From Pseudoalteromonas neustonica (GTDB lineage Bacteria > Pseudomonadota > Gammaproteobacteria > Enterobacterales > Alteromonadaceae), in the NCBI RefSeq assembly GCF_001653135.1, contig NZ_BDDS01000001.1:248001-312000 (forward strand): a stretch of DNA of 64,000 nt. Reading direction: 5' to 3'. Position 1 is the first letter of the stretch, and the number at the start of each line of letters is the position of its first letter. Under the pieces are notes generated by a model that was not told the DNA's origin, did not search any database, and saw only the letters and a program-made list of their open reading frames with translations. Below are positions 1-7,591 of the stretch, piece after piece. A program made the translations under genes and the position numbers.

Positions 1-123
1 AGATTATTTTCATCACATTCAAGTGAAGGCAACGTGATCCATATGGATATTATAAAACCACTTACAACAGGTCGTAATGTGGATAGTTGGCAATGGCGCG
101 TGCAAGTAAAGCAGAGCCTTTAA
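1..123 (+). CDS. C-terminal end of an unidentified protein (partial, start outside window)
   Basis: Frame 1 is open from the first base to a TAA at 121-123 and encodes about 40 residues, ending WQWRVQVKQSL. The stop lies 29 bases before the likely dgkA start, so this is probably the end of the gene upstream of dgkA in the same transcript. The fragment is too short to assign a family and shows no recognisable motif. Confidence 0.5.
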   Translation, partial: RLFSSHSSEGNVIHMDIIKPLTTGRNVDSWQWRVQVKQSL

Positions 124-152
124 ATTTATTTCAGTTAACAGAAGGAAAAGTG

Positions 153-551
153 ATGAAAAACGTCAATACGATACATAGTGTGAACAAACCAAACGGCAAA
201 GGGTTTACTCGAATCATCAAAGCGACACATTGCTCATATAAAGGCGTGATAGCCGCATGGCAGCACGAATCAGCATTTAGACAGGAGCTTATTATGAGTA
301 TAATATTGCTGCCTTTTGCTGTTGTGTTGTCATCATCTATTAGCCATTTATTTTTATTGATCAGTAGTTTGGTATTTATTTTATTTGCCGAAATAATTAA
401 CTCAGCTCTTGAGGCGCTGGCTGATGCAGTAACATTAGATCACAATATATTGATTGGTCGAGCCAAAGACATGGGATCAGCTGCTGTTTTTATCGCGTTA
501 GGTTTATTCTCAGCGGTGTGGGGATATGCCATTTACAGTTATTCATTTTAA
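153..551 (+). CDS. dgkA: Diacylglycerol kinase (DgkA, prokaryotic integral-membrane type)
   Basis: This small inner-membrane enzyme phosphorylates diacylglycerol to phosphatidate with ATP and recycles the diacylglycerol left by periplasmic glucan and lipid A modification. The 132-residue product matches the family from end to end: GFTRIIKA near residue 18, AAWQHESAFRQE at 34-45, the active-site helix E80-II-N83-SALE87, and GRAKDMGSAA at 102-111. Three membrane helices are evident. The frame can open at 87, but the ATG at 153 follows GAAGGA and gives the usual length of about 120-130 residues, so I use it. The longer start would add 22 residues unlike the family. Confidence 0.95.
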   Translation: MKNVNTIHSVNKPNGKGFTRIIKATHCSYKGVIAAWQHESAFRQELIMSIILLPFAVVLSSSISHLFLLISSLVFILFAEIINSALEALADAVTLDHNILIGRAKDMGSAAVFIALGLFSAVWGYAIYSYSF

Positions 552-620
552 TAATGAGCAGTGTTTAAAGAGTAAACCACAAGCAGTGCTATTTTTGACT
601 TAAAACGATGGGCGGTTACT

Positions 621-701
621 TTAGGGCGTGTTAACCTTTCGTGATTTATTTTACAGCAGTGTGTTTGGAAATTTCAATCCACAAAGGTTAACACGCCCTA
701 A
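621..701. repeat. MITE/REP-like element with perfect 19-bp inverted repeats
   Basis: TTAGGGCGTGTTAACCTTT at 621-639 is the exact reverse complement of 683-701, with a 43-base loop between them. The right part (669-701) recurs at 1638-1670 with 30 of 33 bases identical, so this is a dispersed family and not a private terminator. It lies between dgkA and the erpA promoter. It could also form a transcribed hairpin, but there is no T tract after it. Confidence 0.75.
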
Positions 702-737
702 TCATTTATAGGTATTCGCGCTTAGTAAATAAACGCT

Positions 738-762
738 ATACTTGATTAAAACACTCGGGTAT
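738..762 (+). promoter_or_regulatory. Predicted IscR type-1 binding site upstream of erpA
   Basis: The 25 bases match the published type-1 IscR consensus ATASYYGACTRWWWYAGTCR(RSTAT) at 23 of 25 positions. The mismatches are positions 9 (T for C) and 17 (C for G). The site ends 38 bases before the erpA start. In Escherichia coli [2Fe-2S]-IscR represses isc and erpA through such sites, so the same control of erpA is inferred here. Confidence 0.75.
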
Positions 763-800
763 TAGATAATCCGATCAATGTAGGAATTGAGGGTCTTGGT

Positions 801-1139
801 ATGTCAGAAGAATTACCGATTAAGTTTAGCGATGCAGCTGCGGTTCGTGTTAAACAGTTAATTGATGAAGAAGAAAACCCTGAACTAAAACTGCGTGTTT
901 ATGTAACCGGCGGTGGTTGTTCTGGTTTCCAGTATGGTTTTACTTTTGATGAAAAAGCAAACCCAGGCGATTTAGAGATCGTAAAAAATGGCGTCACCTT
1001 AGTGGTTGATCCAATGAGTATACAGTATTTGGTTGATGGTGTAGTTGATTACACTGAAGGACTTGAAGGCGCACGCTTTTTTGTTTCTAACCCAAATGCA
1101 ACAACCACCTGCGGGTGTGGCGCTAGTTTCAGCGTTTAA
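801..1139 (+). CDS. erpA: Iron-sulfur cluster insertion protein ErpA (A-type carrier)
   Basis: ErpA carries [4Fe-4S]/[2Fe-2S] clusters from the scaffold to apo-proteins such as the isoprenoid enzymes IspG and IspH. The 112-residue product is full length for the HesB/IscA family. The three cluster-ligand cysteines are in place: C40 in GGGCSGF, and C104 and C106 in the C-terminal [10 protein letters not shown]. The N-terminal [21 protein letters not shown] segment is typical of ErpA, as opposed to IscA or SufA. The gene is monocistronic, with a predicted IscR site at 738-762 and a strong terminator immediately downstream. Confidence 0.95.
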   Translation: MSEELPIKFSDAAAVRVKQLIDEEENPELKLRVYVTGGGCSGFQYGFTFDEKANPGDLEIVKNGVTLVVDPMSIQYLVDGVVDYTEGLEGARFFVSNPNATTTCGCGASFSV

Positions 1140-1156
1140 ATCGTTATTTGTATACG

Positions 1157-1182
1157 AAAGCCGCTTAATAGCGGCTTTTTTA
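1157..1182 (+). terminator. Rho-independent terminator of erpA
   Basis: AAAGCCGC (1157-1164) pairs with GCGGCTTT (1171-1178) across a 6-base loop and runs into a T tract. It begins 17 bases after the erpA stop codon. Confidence 0.9.
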
Positions 1183-1508
1183 TTGCTTAAAATCTATAAA
1201 AAGTGGTAAACGCAAAGGTTATTATCGTAAAGCCTTAGATTTTTTATTACACCTAAAAGGAAGCGCTGGGCTGAAAATATTTACTCAGTAGCAAGACTCA
1301 CAGGCAAAAGTAAATAGTCTGCGTAGGCTGATAAAGTTGTAAATTATAAAGCTTAGTGGCTCAAAATATAAAAACACTGTTATTTTACGGCAAATCAGAA
1401 CTCGATAAATTGTGCAGCAGCATTTTGAATGATTTAGGTGATTACACTAGCGAAGATTGTTGTGAATAACAATATGATACTAATAGTCACTTATAATGTC
1501 TTACGCAG

Positions 1509-1611
1509 GCGCGGAAGCTTTGCTCGATTTTTACTTATTCTCACATGGATGTGAGCCAGTAGAATAACGCAGGAGCAGTTATCGAGCCCGCTAGGTTATA
1601 AACCACGCGCC
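1509..1611. repeat. Nested imperfect palindrome, about 100 bp
   Basis: Successive arms pair inward: GGCGCG (1509-1514) with CGCGCC (1606-1611), GCTCGAT (1522-1528) with ATCGAGC (1581-1587), TTATTC (1535-1540) with GAATAA (1562-1567), and a central hairpin CTCACAT/ATGTGAG (1540-1546/1549-1555). Nested complementarity of this kind suggests a REP-type or MITE element that can fold as RNA or single-stranded DNA. Confidence 0.5.
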
Positions 1612-1637
1612 GCGATTAAATCGCCCCTAGATTGAGC

Positions 1638-1670
1638 AAATTTCAATCCACAAAGGTCAGCACGCTCTAA
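1638..1670. repeat. Second, partial copy of the 669-701 repeat
   Basis: It is identical to 669-701 at 30 of 33 bases, including the stretch AAATTTCAATCCACAAAGGT. No matching left arm was found nearby, so this copy looks truncated. Confidence 0.65.
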
Positions 1671-2365
1671 AGGTATTACAGATCAATATTGATTTATTTA
1701 ATAGAACAATCGATTTTGGCACTCCTTCAACATAATAGTCAATACAACGAGCCAGTGCAGTGGCTGTGCAGGGTTTAACCTTTGCCACCGTTTTAACCCT
1801 TATTTTACTCATTTCTTTTTAATGTTACGCGAGTGTAGTTAAGTGGAAATTGACTAAGTCACTCACTATTTATGGTGAGTGACTTGTATCATTAAAATAA
1901 AGAAACTTAATACAAGGGTCGAAAATACTAATATGTATATAAACCCTTTTTTTCCCTGCTTGATTGGGACACCATTTTTGTTAAGAAAAAAGTACCAAAT
2001 AACGCATAGGATAATAGGTAATAAAAACAGTAAACGAAACATTTCTTGTTCTCCGAGTTAAATATGTATTTTTGTTTGATTTTAAGTTGTTGATTTTTAG
2101 TGTTTAAATTTATTATCCTAAAAATAGTTTCATTATATAAATAATTTGTTACATTAAAGAGGAACGAATCATTAAATAGGTCTATTGTTGCTCATTTTGC
2201 AACTCATGTATTTCTTGTAATAACTCGTTCCTGTAAAAGGTTCTTTTTTGAAATTAGTTATTTCACATGAGTCTGAATAGTATATAATGTATCCAAGAGT
2301 GAGACGGGCAAAATTTCACTTTTAGACTAAATTAATTTTAAATCATCTAGTAGGAGATGTTTTTT

Positions 2366-2611
2366 ATGATGGGTAAAACAGTTTCTTCAGAAGAAAACTC
2401 AAGATTGACTAAGTGGCTAAAAAGCAAACGCCATGAGAAAGGTCACACTATGCGTAGCCTGGCACAAGTACTAGGTACTCCGCATTCATTTATTGGTAAA
2501 ATCGAAAATCAAGAGCGTCGCTTAGATGTAATTGAATTCTTGCGCTATTGTGATGCGTTAGAAGTTGACCCATATGAAGGGTTAGGTTTACTAAAAGAAG
2601 ATCAGTTATAA
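2366..2611 (+). CDS. Small XRE-family helix-turn-helix protein
   Basis: This 81-residue protein is almost entirely one Cro/C1-type DNA-binding domain. The helix-turn-helix is MRSLAQVLGTPHSFIGKIENQERRLDVIEFLRYCDAL, with the typical 'S-x-I-G-K-I-E-x-x-x-R' recognition helix. The frame can begin at 2357, but AGGAG at 2352-2356 abuts that ATG and lies 9 bases before the ATG at 2366, which I take as the start. The target is unknown. It could be an orphan regulator from a former mobile element, given the repeat-rich DNA upstream, or a core regulator of this lineage. Confidence 0.8.
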   Translation: MMGKTVSSEENSRLTKWLKSKRHEKGHTMRSLAQVLGTPHSFIGKIENQERRLDVIEFLRYCDALEVDPYEGLGLLKEDQL

Positions 2612-2707
2612 AAGCTTAGCGCGTTGTTAAGCTGTTTATAATAGAAGTGCAAGGATGCACAGTATTTGTTTAATCCTTGCCCCATGTTATTTTAATTATC
2701 ACCACAT

Positions 2708-4099
2708 CTAAATTATCGTTCCGCTTTTACTATGATAACTGTTTTCTAATTGATAGAGCTTATGTCTTATTAGGTATAAGAATATTAATGATGGTAGTAC
2801 CATCAACGCCGTTAGAATAAAGAATAACGACCAATTTCCACCTAACCAATCATCAATCACTACACCACTGTAACTTGAAAGTAAGGTGCGCCCTAAATTC
2901 CCCAATGATGCTAATAATGCATAGTGAGTGGCACTAAATGCACGATCGCATAGCATAGATATAAACGCTACCATAGCGACTAGCGACCATGCTTGAGTGA
3001 AGCCATCAACAATAATAGCCATCGCATATAAGTGCTCTTGTGGGCCTGCTAGTGCGATCCATGAGAACATGAGGTTAGACGCTGCCATTGCAACACCACT
3101 AATAAATAAGCCTTTTACGATCCCGTATTTATGGTTAAAAATACTGCCTAAAAACGCAAAAACAATTGTAATTATGCCTGTTCCTAATTTTGAGTAGTTT
3201 GCTATTTGTGTATTAGAAAAACCAACTTCTTTATAAAACACGATCGACATACGCGCTAAAAATGCTTCACCAATTTTAAATAAGAAGATAAAAGCAAGTA
3301 AGGCGAGCGCTGTTTTTACGCCATTGCGTGCAAAGAAGGTTTTAAATGGGTCGATCACAGTGACAGCCAACCATGCAAATATTTTTGACATATGGTTGTC
3401 GTGAGTGGATGCCAGTTTTGCTTGATAAATGCGTTCAAGCTCAGCGTGTACTGCTTCGCGGTTCGATTTCGGCTCTTTAGCCCAAAAAACACAACTCATA
3501 AGTAGCAGCATTAACCCTGCTAAAAAGTAATAGACTTGTGGCCAGTCAATATTTGGCATATCAGCCATATAAAATGGAATTGCACCGAGTAGTGCATAAC
3601 CACTCCACCATCCTGAGGTTGCCATAGCCGCAGCCGCAGTTGCTTTATGGCTTTCGTTTTCATCGAGGGTATCTATACGAAAAGCATCAATAGCGATATC
3701 TTGAGTGGCAGAAGCAATGGCAATGAGTAAACATAAAGCCGCAGCGATACCTAAATGCGCCGTAATATCGAGTCCCGCGAGCAAGATGACGCCAAGTAAA
3801 ATAAAACACTGGCAAAATAAGATCCAACTGCGTCGTTGACCGAGCCAGTTATAAAGTAGAGGAAGTTTGACTCTATCGACCAAAGGGGACCATAAAAAGT
3901 TAATACTGTATGCGCCAAACACTATACCAAATAGACCGATCATACTTCTGCTAAGGCCCTCATCTTTGAGCCATGCTGACATAACAGAGCCGATGAGAAC
4001 CCATGGAAAGCCGCTACTCATACCAAAAATGAATACGTTGATCAGACGTTTGTCTTTAAAGTAAGAAAAATATTCAGAAATAGATAAGTTGCTTTTCAT
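2708..4099 (-). CDS. ampG: AmpG-family muropeptide permease (MFS)
   Basis: AmpG imports GlcNAc-anhydroMurNAc muropeptides across the inner membrane for cell-wall recycling. In many gammaproteobacteria this also feeds beta-lactamase induction. The 463-residue product has about 12 hydrophobic helices and the family's N-terminal signature, VFIFGMSSGFPWVLIGSVMSAWL followed by DEGLSRSMIGLFG and the WSPLVDR loop. It is the last gene of the operon rlmG-yajG-cyclophilin-ampG. The yajG-ampG link is conserved in Escherichia coli, which supports the assignment. Confidence 0.9.
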   Translation of the reverse strand: MKSNLSISEYFSYFKDKRLINVFIFGMSSGFPWVLIGSVMSAWLKDEGLSRSMIGLFGIVFGAYSINFLWSPLVDRVKLPLLYNWLGQRRSWILFCQCFILLGVILLAGLDITAHLGIAAALCLLIAIASATQDIAIDAFRIDTLDENESHKATAAAAMATSGWWSGYALLGAIPFYMADMPNIDWPQVYYFLAGLMLLLMSCVFWAKEPKSNREAVHAELERIYQAKLASTHDNHMSKIFAWLAVTVIDPFKTFFARNGVKTALALLAFIFLFKIGEAFLARMSIVFYKEVGFSNTQIANYSKLGTGIITIVFAFLGSIFNHKYGIVKGLFISGVAMAASNLMFSWIALAGPQEHLYAMAIIVDGFTQAWSLVAMVAFISMLCDRAFSATHYALLASLGNLGRTLLSSYSGVVIDDWLGGNWSLFFILTALMVLPSLIFLYLIRHKLYQLENSYHSKSGTII

Positions 4100-4149
4100 A
4101 ACGCCTTCATTGGCAAAGTTGTAGGGGCTGTGAGCCCCATGATTAAGTA

Positions 4150-4770
4150 TTACAGAGGAGTGGGCTCTAATACGGCAATATTTAAAATAATAATGGGTTC
4201 TTTAGGCACAAAATCATAACCAATTTTTTCATTAAAACCGGTTTCAACTTGCATAATTTTATCGAGTGTTTCGTATCCATCCATCACCATGCCAAATACT
4301 GAAAAACCCCATTCTCTACCAGGATTTAAATGATCATTATCATCCATATTGAAAAAGAACTGACGAGTCCCTGAGTGTGGCTGACGATCTTGATAAGCCA
4401 TAGCAATGCTGTACATATCGTTTTTTGAACCGTTACCGCTTTCGTTAAAAATTGGCTCACCTTCATAAACGCCATCGTACTCTTTATCGTAGCCACCGCC
4501 TTGTATTACAAAGTCACGTTCGTTTTCAACGTCACGTTCTACTCGGTGGAATACAGTGCCTTTATAGCTGCCGTCCATTACATAGGTGAGAAAGTTATTA
4601 ACTGTAATTGGCGCTTTTGAGCGATCCATTTCAATAATTACTTTTCCCATTGTGGTCGTGATTTCCACGCGTGGAAACATATTATCTTTTTGCACAAAAC
4701 GTCCCTCAGTCGCAGCAATGGGGTTTTGACTAAACACTAATAATGCACATAATAAAAATAGACGTTTCAT
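4150..4770 (-). CDS. Periplasmic cyclophilin-type peptidyl-prolyl isomerase
   Basis: The 206-residue protein carries a Sec signal peptide (about residues 1-20, cleavage near IAA/TEG) and then one cyclophilin domain for cis-trans isomerisation of proline bonds during envelope protein folding. Visible family motifs are VFHRV (active-site FHR), VIQGGG, QFFFN and FSVFGMVMDG. The domain has extra acidic loops (DKEYDGVYEGEP, DDNDHLNPGREWG) compared with E. coli PpiA. It starts 2 bases after yajG ends and lies between yajG and ampG, so it is co-transcribed with them. PpiA-like is the best description, and orthology is not certain. Confidence 0.88.
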   Translation of the reverse strand: MKRLFLLCALLVFSQNPIAATEGRFVQKDNMFPRVEITTTMGKVIIEMDRSKAPITVNNFLTYVMDGSYKGTVFHRVERDVENERDFVIQGGGYDKEYDGVYEGEPIFNESGNGSKNDMYSIAMAYQDRQPHSGTRQFFFNMDDNDHLNPGREWGFSVFGMVMDGYETLDKIMQVETGFNEKIGYDFVPKEPIIILNIAVLEPTPL

Positions 4771-4772
4771 AC

Positions 4773-5327
4773 TTAACCTTCTAAAAATGCGAGTAATTCA
4801 GGATCTGATACCATGCGTGTTATTAACTGCACAGTCAACTTATTGAGCTGACCTTCAACTTTAGCTCTGTCGTGACTTAGTGGGCCATCAAAATTGGCTG
4901 TACCGCGGTAAACTTTACTAAAATTACTATCGCTACGAATAACTCGCACGCCTAATTCAACTTTTGCATTGCTAGTGTGAGAAACCATTTTTTCGCTCAC
5001 AACGGCTTGCAGGGTATGAATATCCACTTCAAAACGCGTGGTTGCAAGGTTCGAAATGCTGGCACCATTACGACTTAATGCGCTATCTAAGGCACTTTTT
5101 AATGATGCAGTCAGCCCTGGGCTGGCAATAGTTTGAGTTTTGTCTGATTTGATTAACTTTAAGGTGGCTGGATCGCCACGTAAATCAATCACACTGGTGC
5201 TCACGCTATTATTTATTGAGCTTAATTTCCCCCCTTGATAGACCGGGTTTAAGATCATCTGGTTAGGCTGACTACTACAGGCCGACAGTGCTAATAAAGC
5301 ACAGCAAGGCAAAATGTATTTCATCAC
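4773..5327 (-). CDS. yajG: YajG-family outer-membrane lipoprotein
   Basis: The 184-residue product begins with a lipoprotein signal peptide whose lipobox is LSAC, with the lipidated Cys at about residue 17. The body matches the YajG family (PF03923): VIDLRGDPATLKLI, then AALKSAL-type helices and VELGVRVIRSD. Length is close to the usual 190. Function is not established in the family. It is 2 bases from rlmG and 2 bases from the cyclophilin gene, and the linkage to ampG is conserved in enterobacteria, suggesting a cell-envelope role. Confidence 0.85.
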   Translation of the reverse strand: MMKYILPCCALLALSACSSQPNQMILNPVYQGGKLSSINNSVSTSVIDLRGDPATLKLIKSDKTQTIASPGLTASLKSALDSALSRNGASISNLATTRFEVDIHTLQAVVSEKMVSHTSNAKVELGVRVIRSDSNFSKVYRGTANFDGPLSHDRAKVEGQLNKLTVQLITRMVSDPELLAFLEG

Positions 5328-5329
5328 TT

Positions 5330-6478
5330 TTATAACATTCCATCATTTTTGGTTGCACTTAATACGACAAACTTTTTATTTGAACCGAGCAACTGACAAT
5401 TACCAAACATGCGATTTAGTTTATCGTGATAGTCTAAATGGCGATTACCAATAATGCGTAATTCACCGCCATTTTTTAACGTATCCTTAGCTTGTTTAAA
5501 CATTTGCCATGCGATGTGATCGGTAACCGCTTGCGCTTGATGAAAAGGCGGATTACATAGCACGATATCAACACTTTCACGTTCAAAACCAGTTAAGCAA
5601 TCGTTTTCGATGAATGCACATTGTTCAAACTTGTTTTCCATATTTAGCTCAACGGTTAAACGTGCTGATTCAACAGCCATATATGACTCATCAACAAACG
5701 TGACTTCTGCATTAGGGCAGCGTGATAAAGTCATTAAACCAACAACACCGTTACCACAGCCCAAATCAATAATACGTTTAGCTTTATTGGTTTGCGGTAA
5801 GTAATCAAAAAAGAATCTTGCACCAATATCCAGCGAGTCGCGAGAGAACACATTCGCATGATTACTAATGGTAAAATCAGTTCCCTCAAGAGGCCAGCTC
5901 ACAGGGAAGTCTGCAGGCTTATAACCGCCTTGTGCTTGGCTAATTACCAAACGTGATTTTTTCACAGCTAAACTGGTTTTTGTTTCACCAATAAATTGTT
6001 CAAATGCTTTAATGGTCGAGTTATGTACGTCTTTCGTTTTAGCTGCACCAATAACCGGTGTTCCTGGTGCAAGCACTTCACTGAGTTCTGATAGCTGGTA
6101 TTGTAAAAAAGCTAATGTGCGCGGCACTTTTAAAATAACTAAGTCAACTTGTTCAGGCAAAGCAGATAAACTATCTAGTTGGCTAAATGTTGTGCTTGGA
6201 ATTTTATTTTCTGCTAAATTATATGCCGCTGCTTGGTGACTAATATAAGAGTCGTTTACTGAACAAACTGTTAACTGTTGTTTGCTAAAATAACAAGATA
6301 ACGCGCCAAAGCTATCATTTAGGATCAGCAAAGATCGACAATCAGGATAATGCTCCGTAACATAGTCAATTAGGTACTCGTCAGCAGAATCCCAAGCTTG
6401 TAAGCTGCGATTTTTTTGATCGAGAGGAAAACGTTCAAGAGTAAATTTTTTATCGCCGAACTGTGCTTGCGTGGTCAT
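5330..6478 (-). CDS. rlmG: 23S rRNA (guanine-N2)-methyltransferase RlmG
   Basis: RlmG methylates G1835 of 23S rRNA with S-adenosylmethionine. The 382-residue product has the two-domain RsmC/RlmG layout: a degenerate N-terminal methyltransferase-like domain, then a catalytic domain with the SAM-binding motif DLGCGNGVVG (238-247) and the catalytic NPPFH (309-313). The N-terminal FTLERFP...LQAWDSADEYL is characteristic of RlmG and absent from RsmC. It is first in a four-gene minus-strand operon and divergent from the alkB-like gene, with 42 bases between the starts. Confidence 0.92.
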   Translation of the reverse strand: MTTQAQFGDKKFTLERFPLDQKNRSLQAWDSADEYLIDYVTEHYPDCRSLLILNDSFGALSCYFSKQQLTVCSVNDSYISHQAAAYNLAENKIPSTTFSQLDSLSALPEQVDLVILKVPRTLAFLQYQLSELSEVLAPGTPVIGAAKTKDVHNSTIKAFEQFIGETKTSLAVKKSRLVISQAQGGYKPADFPVSWPLEGTDFTISNHANVFSRDSLDIGARFFFDYLPQTNKAKRIIDLGCGNGVVGLMTLSRCPNAEVTFVDESYMAVESARLTVELNMENKFEQCAFIENDCLTGFERESVDIVLCNPPFHQAQAVTDHIAWQMFKQAKDTLKNGGELRIIGNRHLDYHDKLNRMFGNCQLLGSNKKFVVLSATKNDGML

Positions 6479-6520
6479 AATAGTTAGTGATCAGTAATCA
6501 AATGATAGGTAAATTCTAAC

Positions 6521-7120
6521 ATGCAACGGCCAAACGCCAACCCCCAACAGTTACCAAATGGCTTTTCTTATCAAAGAATGACGCTGAGTGCGCAAAAAAG
6601 TCTCAATTTATTCTATCATTTACAGCAAAATTTACCTTGGCAACAACCCAGTACAACAGTATATGGACGAACAGGCCCAATACCGCGCTTACAATGCTTT
6701 ATCAGTGATAATGAGATTGAATATGGGTACTCACACAGTAAATTAATTATCGAGCCTTGGCCTGTTATTTTATTAGCTATGCGAGAACGTTTAGAGCGTC
6801 ATTTAAAGCAGCCTTTAAATTCATTACTTGTTAATTATTACCGCGATGGTTGCGATACGATGGGCTGGCACAGTGATGACGAAATTGAACTAGGCCCAAA
6901 GCCAACAATCGTTTGTGTTTCACTTGGCGCCGAGCGGGTGCTAAAGCTTAAGCATAAAGCGACAAATAAAGTAACTGACTTAAAGTTACACAGCGGCAGT
7001 ACTTTAATAATGCATGGCGATAGTCAGCGTGATTACCAACACGCCATACCAAAACAAACAACCTTAGCTCACCCCCGTATAAGTTTGACTTTTAGATACA
7101 TTTTACCAACGCCTAGCTAG
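6521..7120 (+). CDS. AlkB-like 2-oxoglutarate/Fe(II)-dependent dioxygenase
   Basis: This enzyme family repairs N-alkylated bases in DNA or RNA by oxidative demethylation. The 199-residue protein shows the full catalytic set: H117 and D119 in WHSDDE, H174 in YQHAIP, and the 2-oxoglutarate-binding R186 and R192 in PRISLTFR. FLIVNYY-like SLLVNYYRDG and the YGR/IPRLQCF substrate loop place it nearer to the ALKBH2/3-type AlkB proteins than to E. coli AlkB itself. No adaptive-response (ada) gene is adjacent. Substrate preference cannot be read from sequence. Confidence 0.88.
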   Translation: MQRPNANPQQLPNGFSYQRMTLSAQKSLNLFYHLQQNLPWQQPSTTVYGRTGPIPRLQCFISDNEIEYGYSHSKLIIEPWPVILLAMRERLERHLKQPLNSLLVNYYRDGCDTMGWHSDDEIELGPKPTIVCVSLGAERVLKLKHKATNKVTDLKLHSGSTLIMHGDSQRDYQHAIPKQTTLAHPRISLTFRYILPTPS

Positions 7121-7124
7121 CCAA

Positions 7125-7158
7125 TTTATAGGCTTACTTGTTATAGTGAACCTATAAA
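7125..7158. other. 8-bp inverted repeat between the alkB-like gene and bolA
   Basis: TTTATAGG (7125-7132) is the exact reverse complement of CCTATAAA (7151-7158), with an 18-base spacer. It lies 4 bases after the alkB-like stop and 22 bases before bolA. It could be a weak terminator or an operator. There is no T tract beyond the stem itself. Confidence 0.35.
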
Positions 7159-7179
7159 CATGTTTTTAAGTGACTAATT

Positions 7180-7491
7180 ATGTCAATGCAACAGCAAATT
7201 GAAACCAAACTAGCAGATGCGATTGCTTGCAAGCATCTAAATGTAGTGAACGAAAGCCACATGCATAGTCGTGGTACTGACTCTCATTTTAAAGTTATAG
7301 TAGTCAGTGAAGAGTTTAGCGGTAAGCGTTTGCTGCAACGTCATCGTCAAATTAATGAGATTTTAAAAGATGAGTTGGCTAATCATATTCACGCATTGGC
7401 AATTCATACATTTACACCGACAGAATTTAGTGAACATAACGGCCAAGTTGCTGACTCGCCAAATTGTTTAGGTGGATCAAAATTAGATTAA
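7180..7491 (+). CDS. bolA: BolA-family protein
   Basis: The 103-residue product is a full-length BolA: KLADAIACKHLNVVNESHMH, the glutathione/[2Fe-2S]-linked region RGTDSHFKVIVVSEEF, and GKRLLQRHRQINEILKDEL. BolA proteins pair with monothiol glutaredoxins to handle [2Fe-2S] clusters, and BolA affects cell shape and stress transcription in E. coli. In E. coli bolA lies beside yajG-ampG. Here it is 1.9 kb from yajG on the opposite strand, with rlmG and alkB between, so the neighbourhood is partly kept. It is followed by a strong terminator. Confidence 0.92.
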   Translation: MSMQQQIETKLADAIACKHLNVVNESHMHSRGTDSHFKVIVVSEEFSGKRLLQRHRQINEILKDELANHIHALAIHTFTPTEFSEHNGQVADSPNCLGGSKLD

Positions 7492-7495
7492 CGGC

Positions 7496-7536
7496 CAGGT
7501 CTGAGAGTAACTATTACTGATCAGACCTGTATTTTT
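7496..7536 (+). terminator. Rho-independent terminator of bolA
   Basis: CAGGTCTGA (7496-7504) pairs perfectly with TCAGACCTG (7521-7529), followed by TATTTTT. It begins 4 bases past the bolA stop. Confidence 0.85.
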
Positions 7537-7591
7537 ACAATTAGCCTTTAAACTAGCGCTAATTTTTATTGAGATAGATATAGGATGATCA

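Larger units (their letters stand above)
1183..2365. other. About 1.2 kb without a convincing gene; repeat-rich and possibly decayed
   Basis: No ORF here has both a ribosome binding site and recognisable protein content. Short open stretches at about 1202-1291 and 1356-1469 (+) look like decayed coding DNA but match nothing I know. A 60-codon frame at 1879-2061 is AT-rich with no Shine-Dalgarno sequence. The stretch holds the nested palindrome at 1509-1611, the repeat copy at 1638-1670, and an 11-bp perfect hairpin at 1856-1866/1875-1885 without a T tract. It ends in the promoter region of the XRE gene. It may be a worn-down insertion or recombination scar. Confidence 0.5.

Noticed and set aside
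1356..1469. 37-residue GTG frame
   Set aside because: No Shine-Dalgarno sequence and no recognisable content. Mentioned only as possible decay.
1657..1812. Minus-strand frame of 51 residues (begins MSKIRVKTVAKVKPC)
   Set aside because: Only a weak purine run precedes it, it ends inside the repeat copy at 1638-1670 and it has no known relatives. It may be the worn start of a lost gene, but is not supportable as a gene.
1879..2061. 60-codon ORF after erpA
   Set aside because: It has no ribosome binding site, AT-driven composition and no motif, and it overlaps the arm of the 1856-1885 hairpin. Treated as chance.
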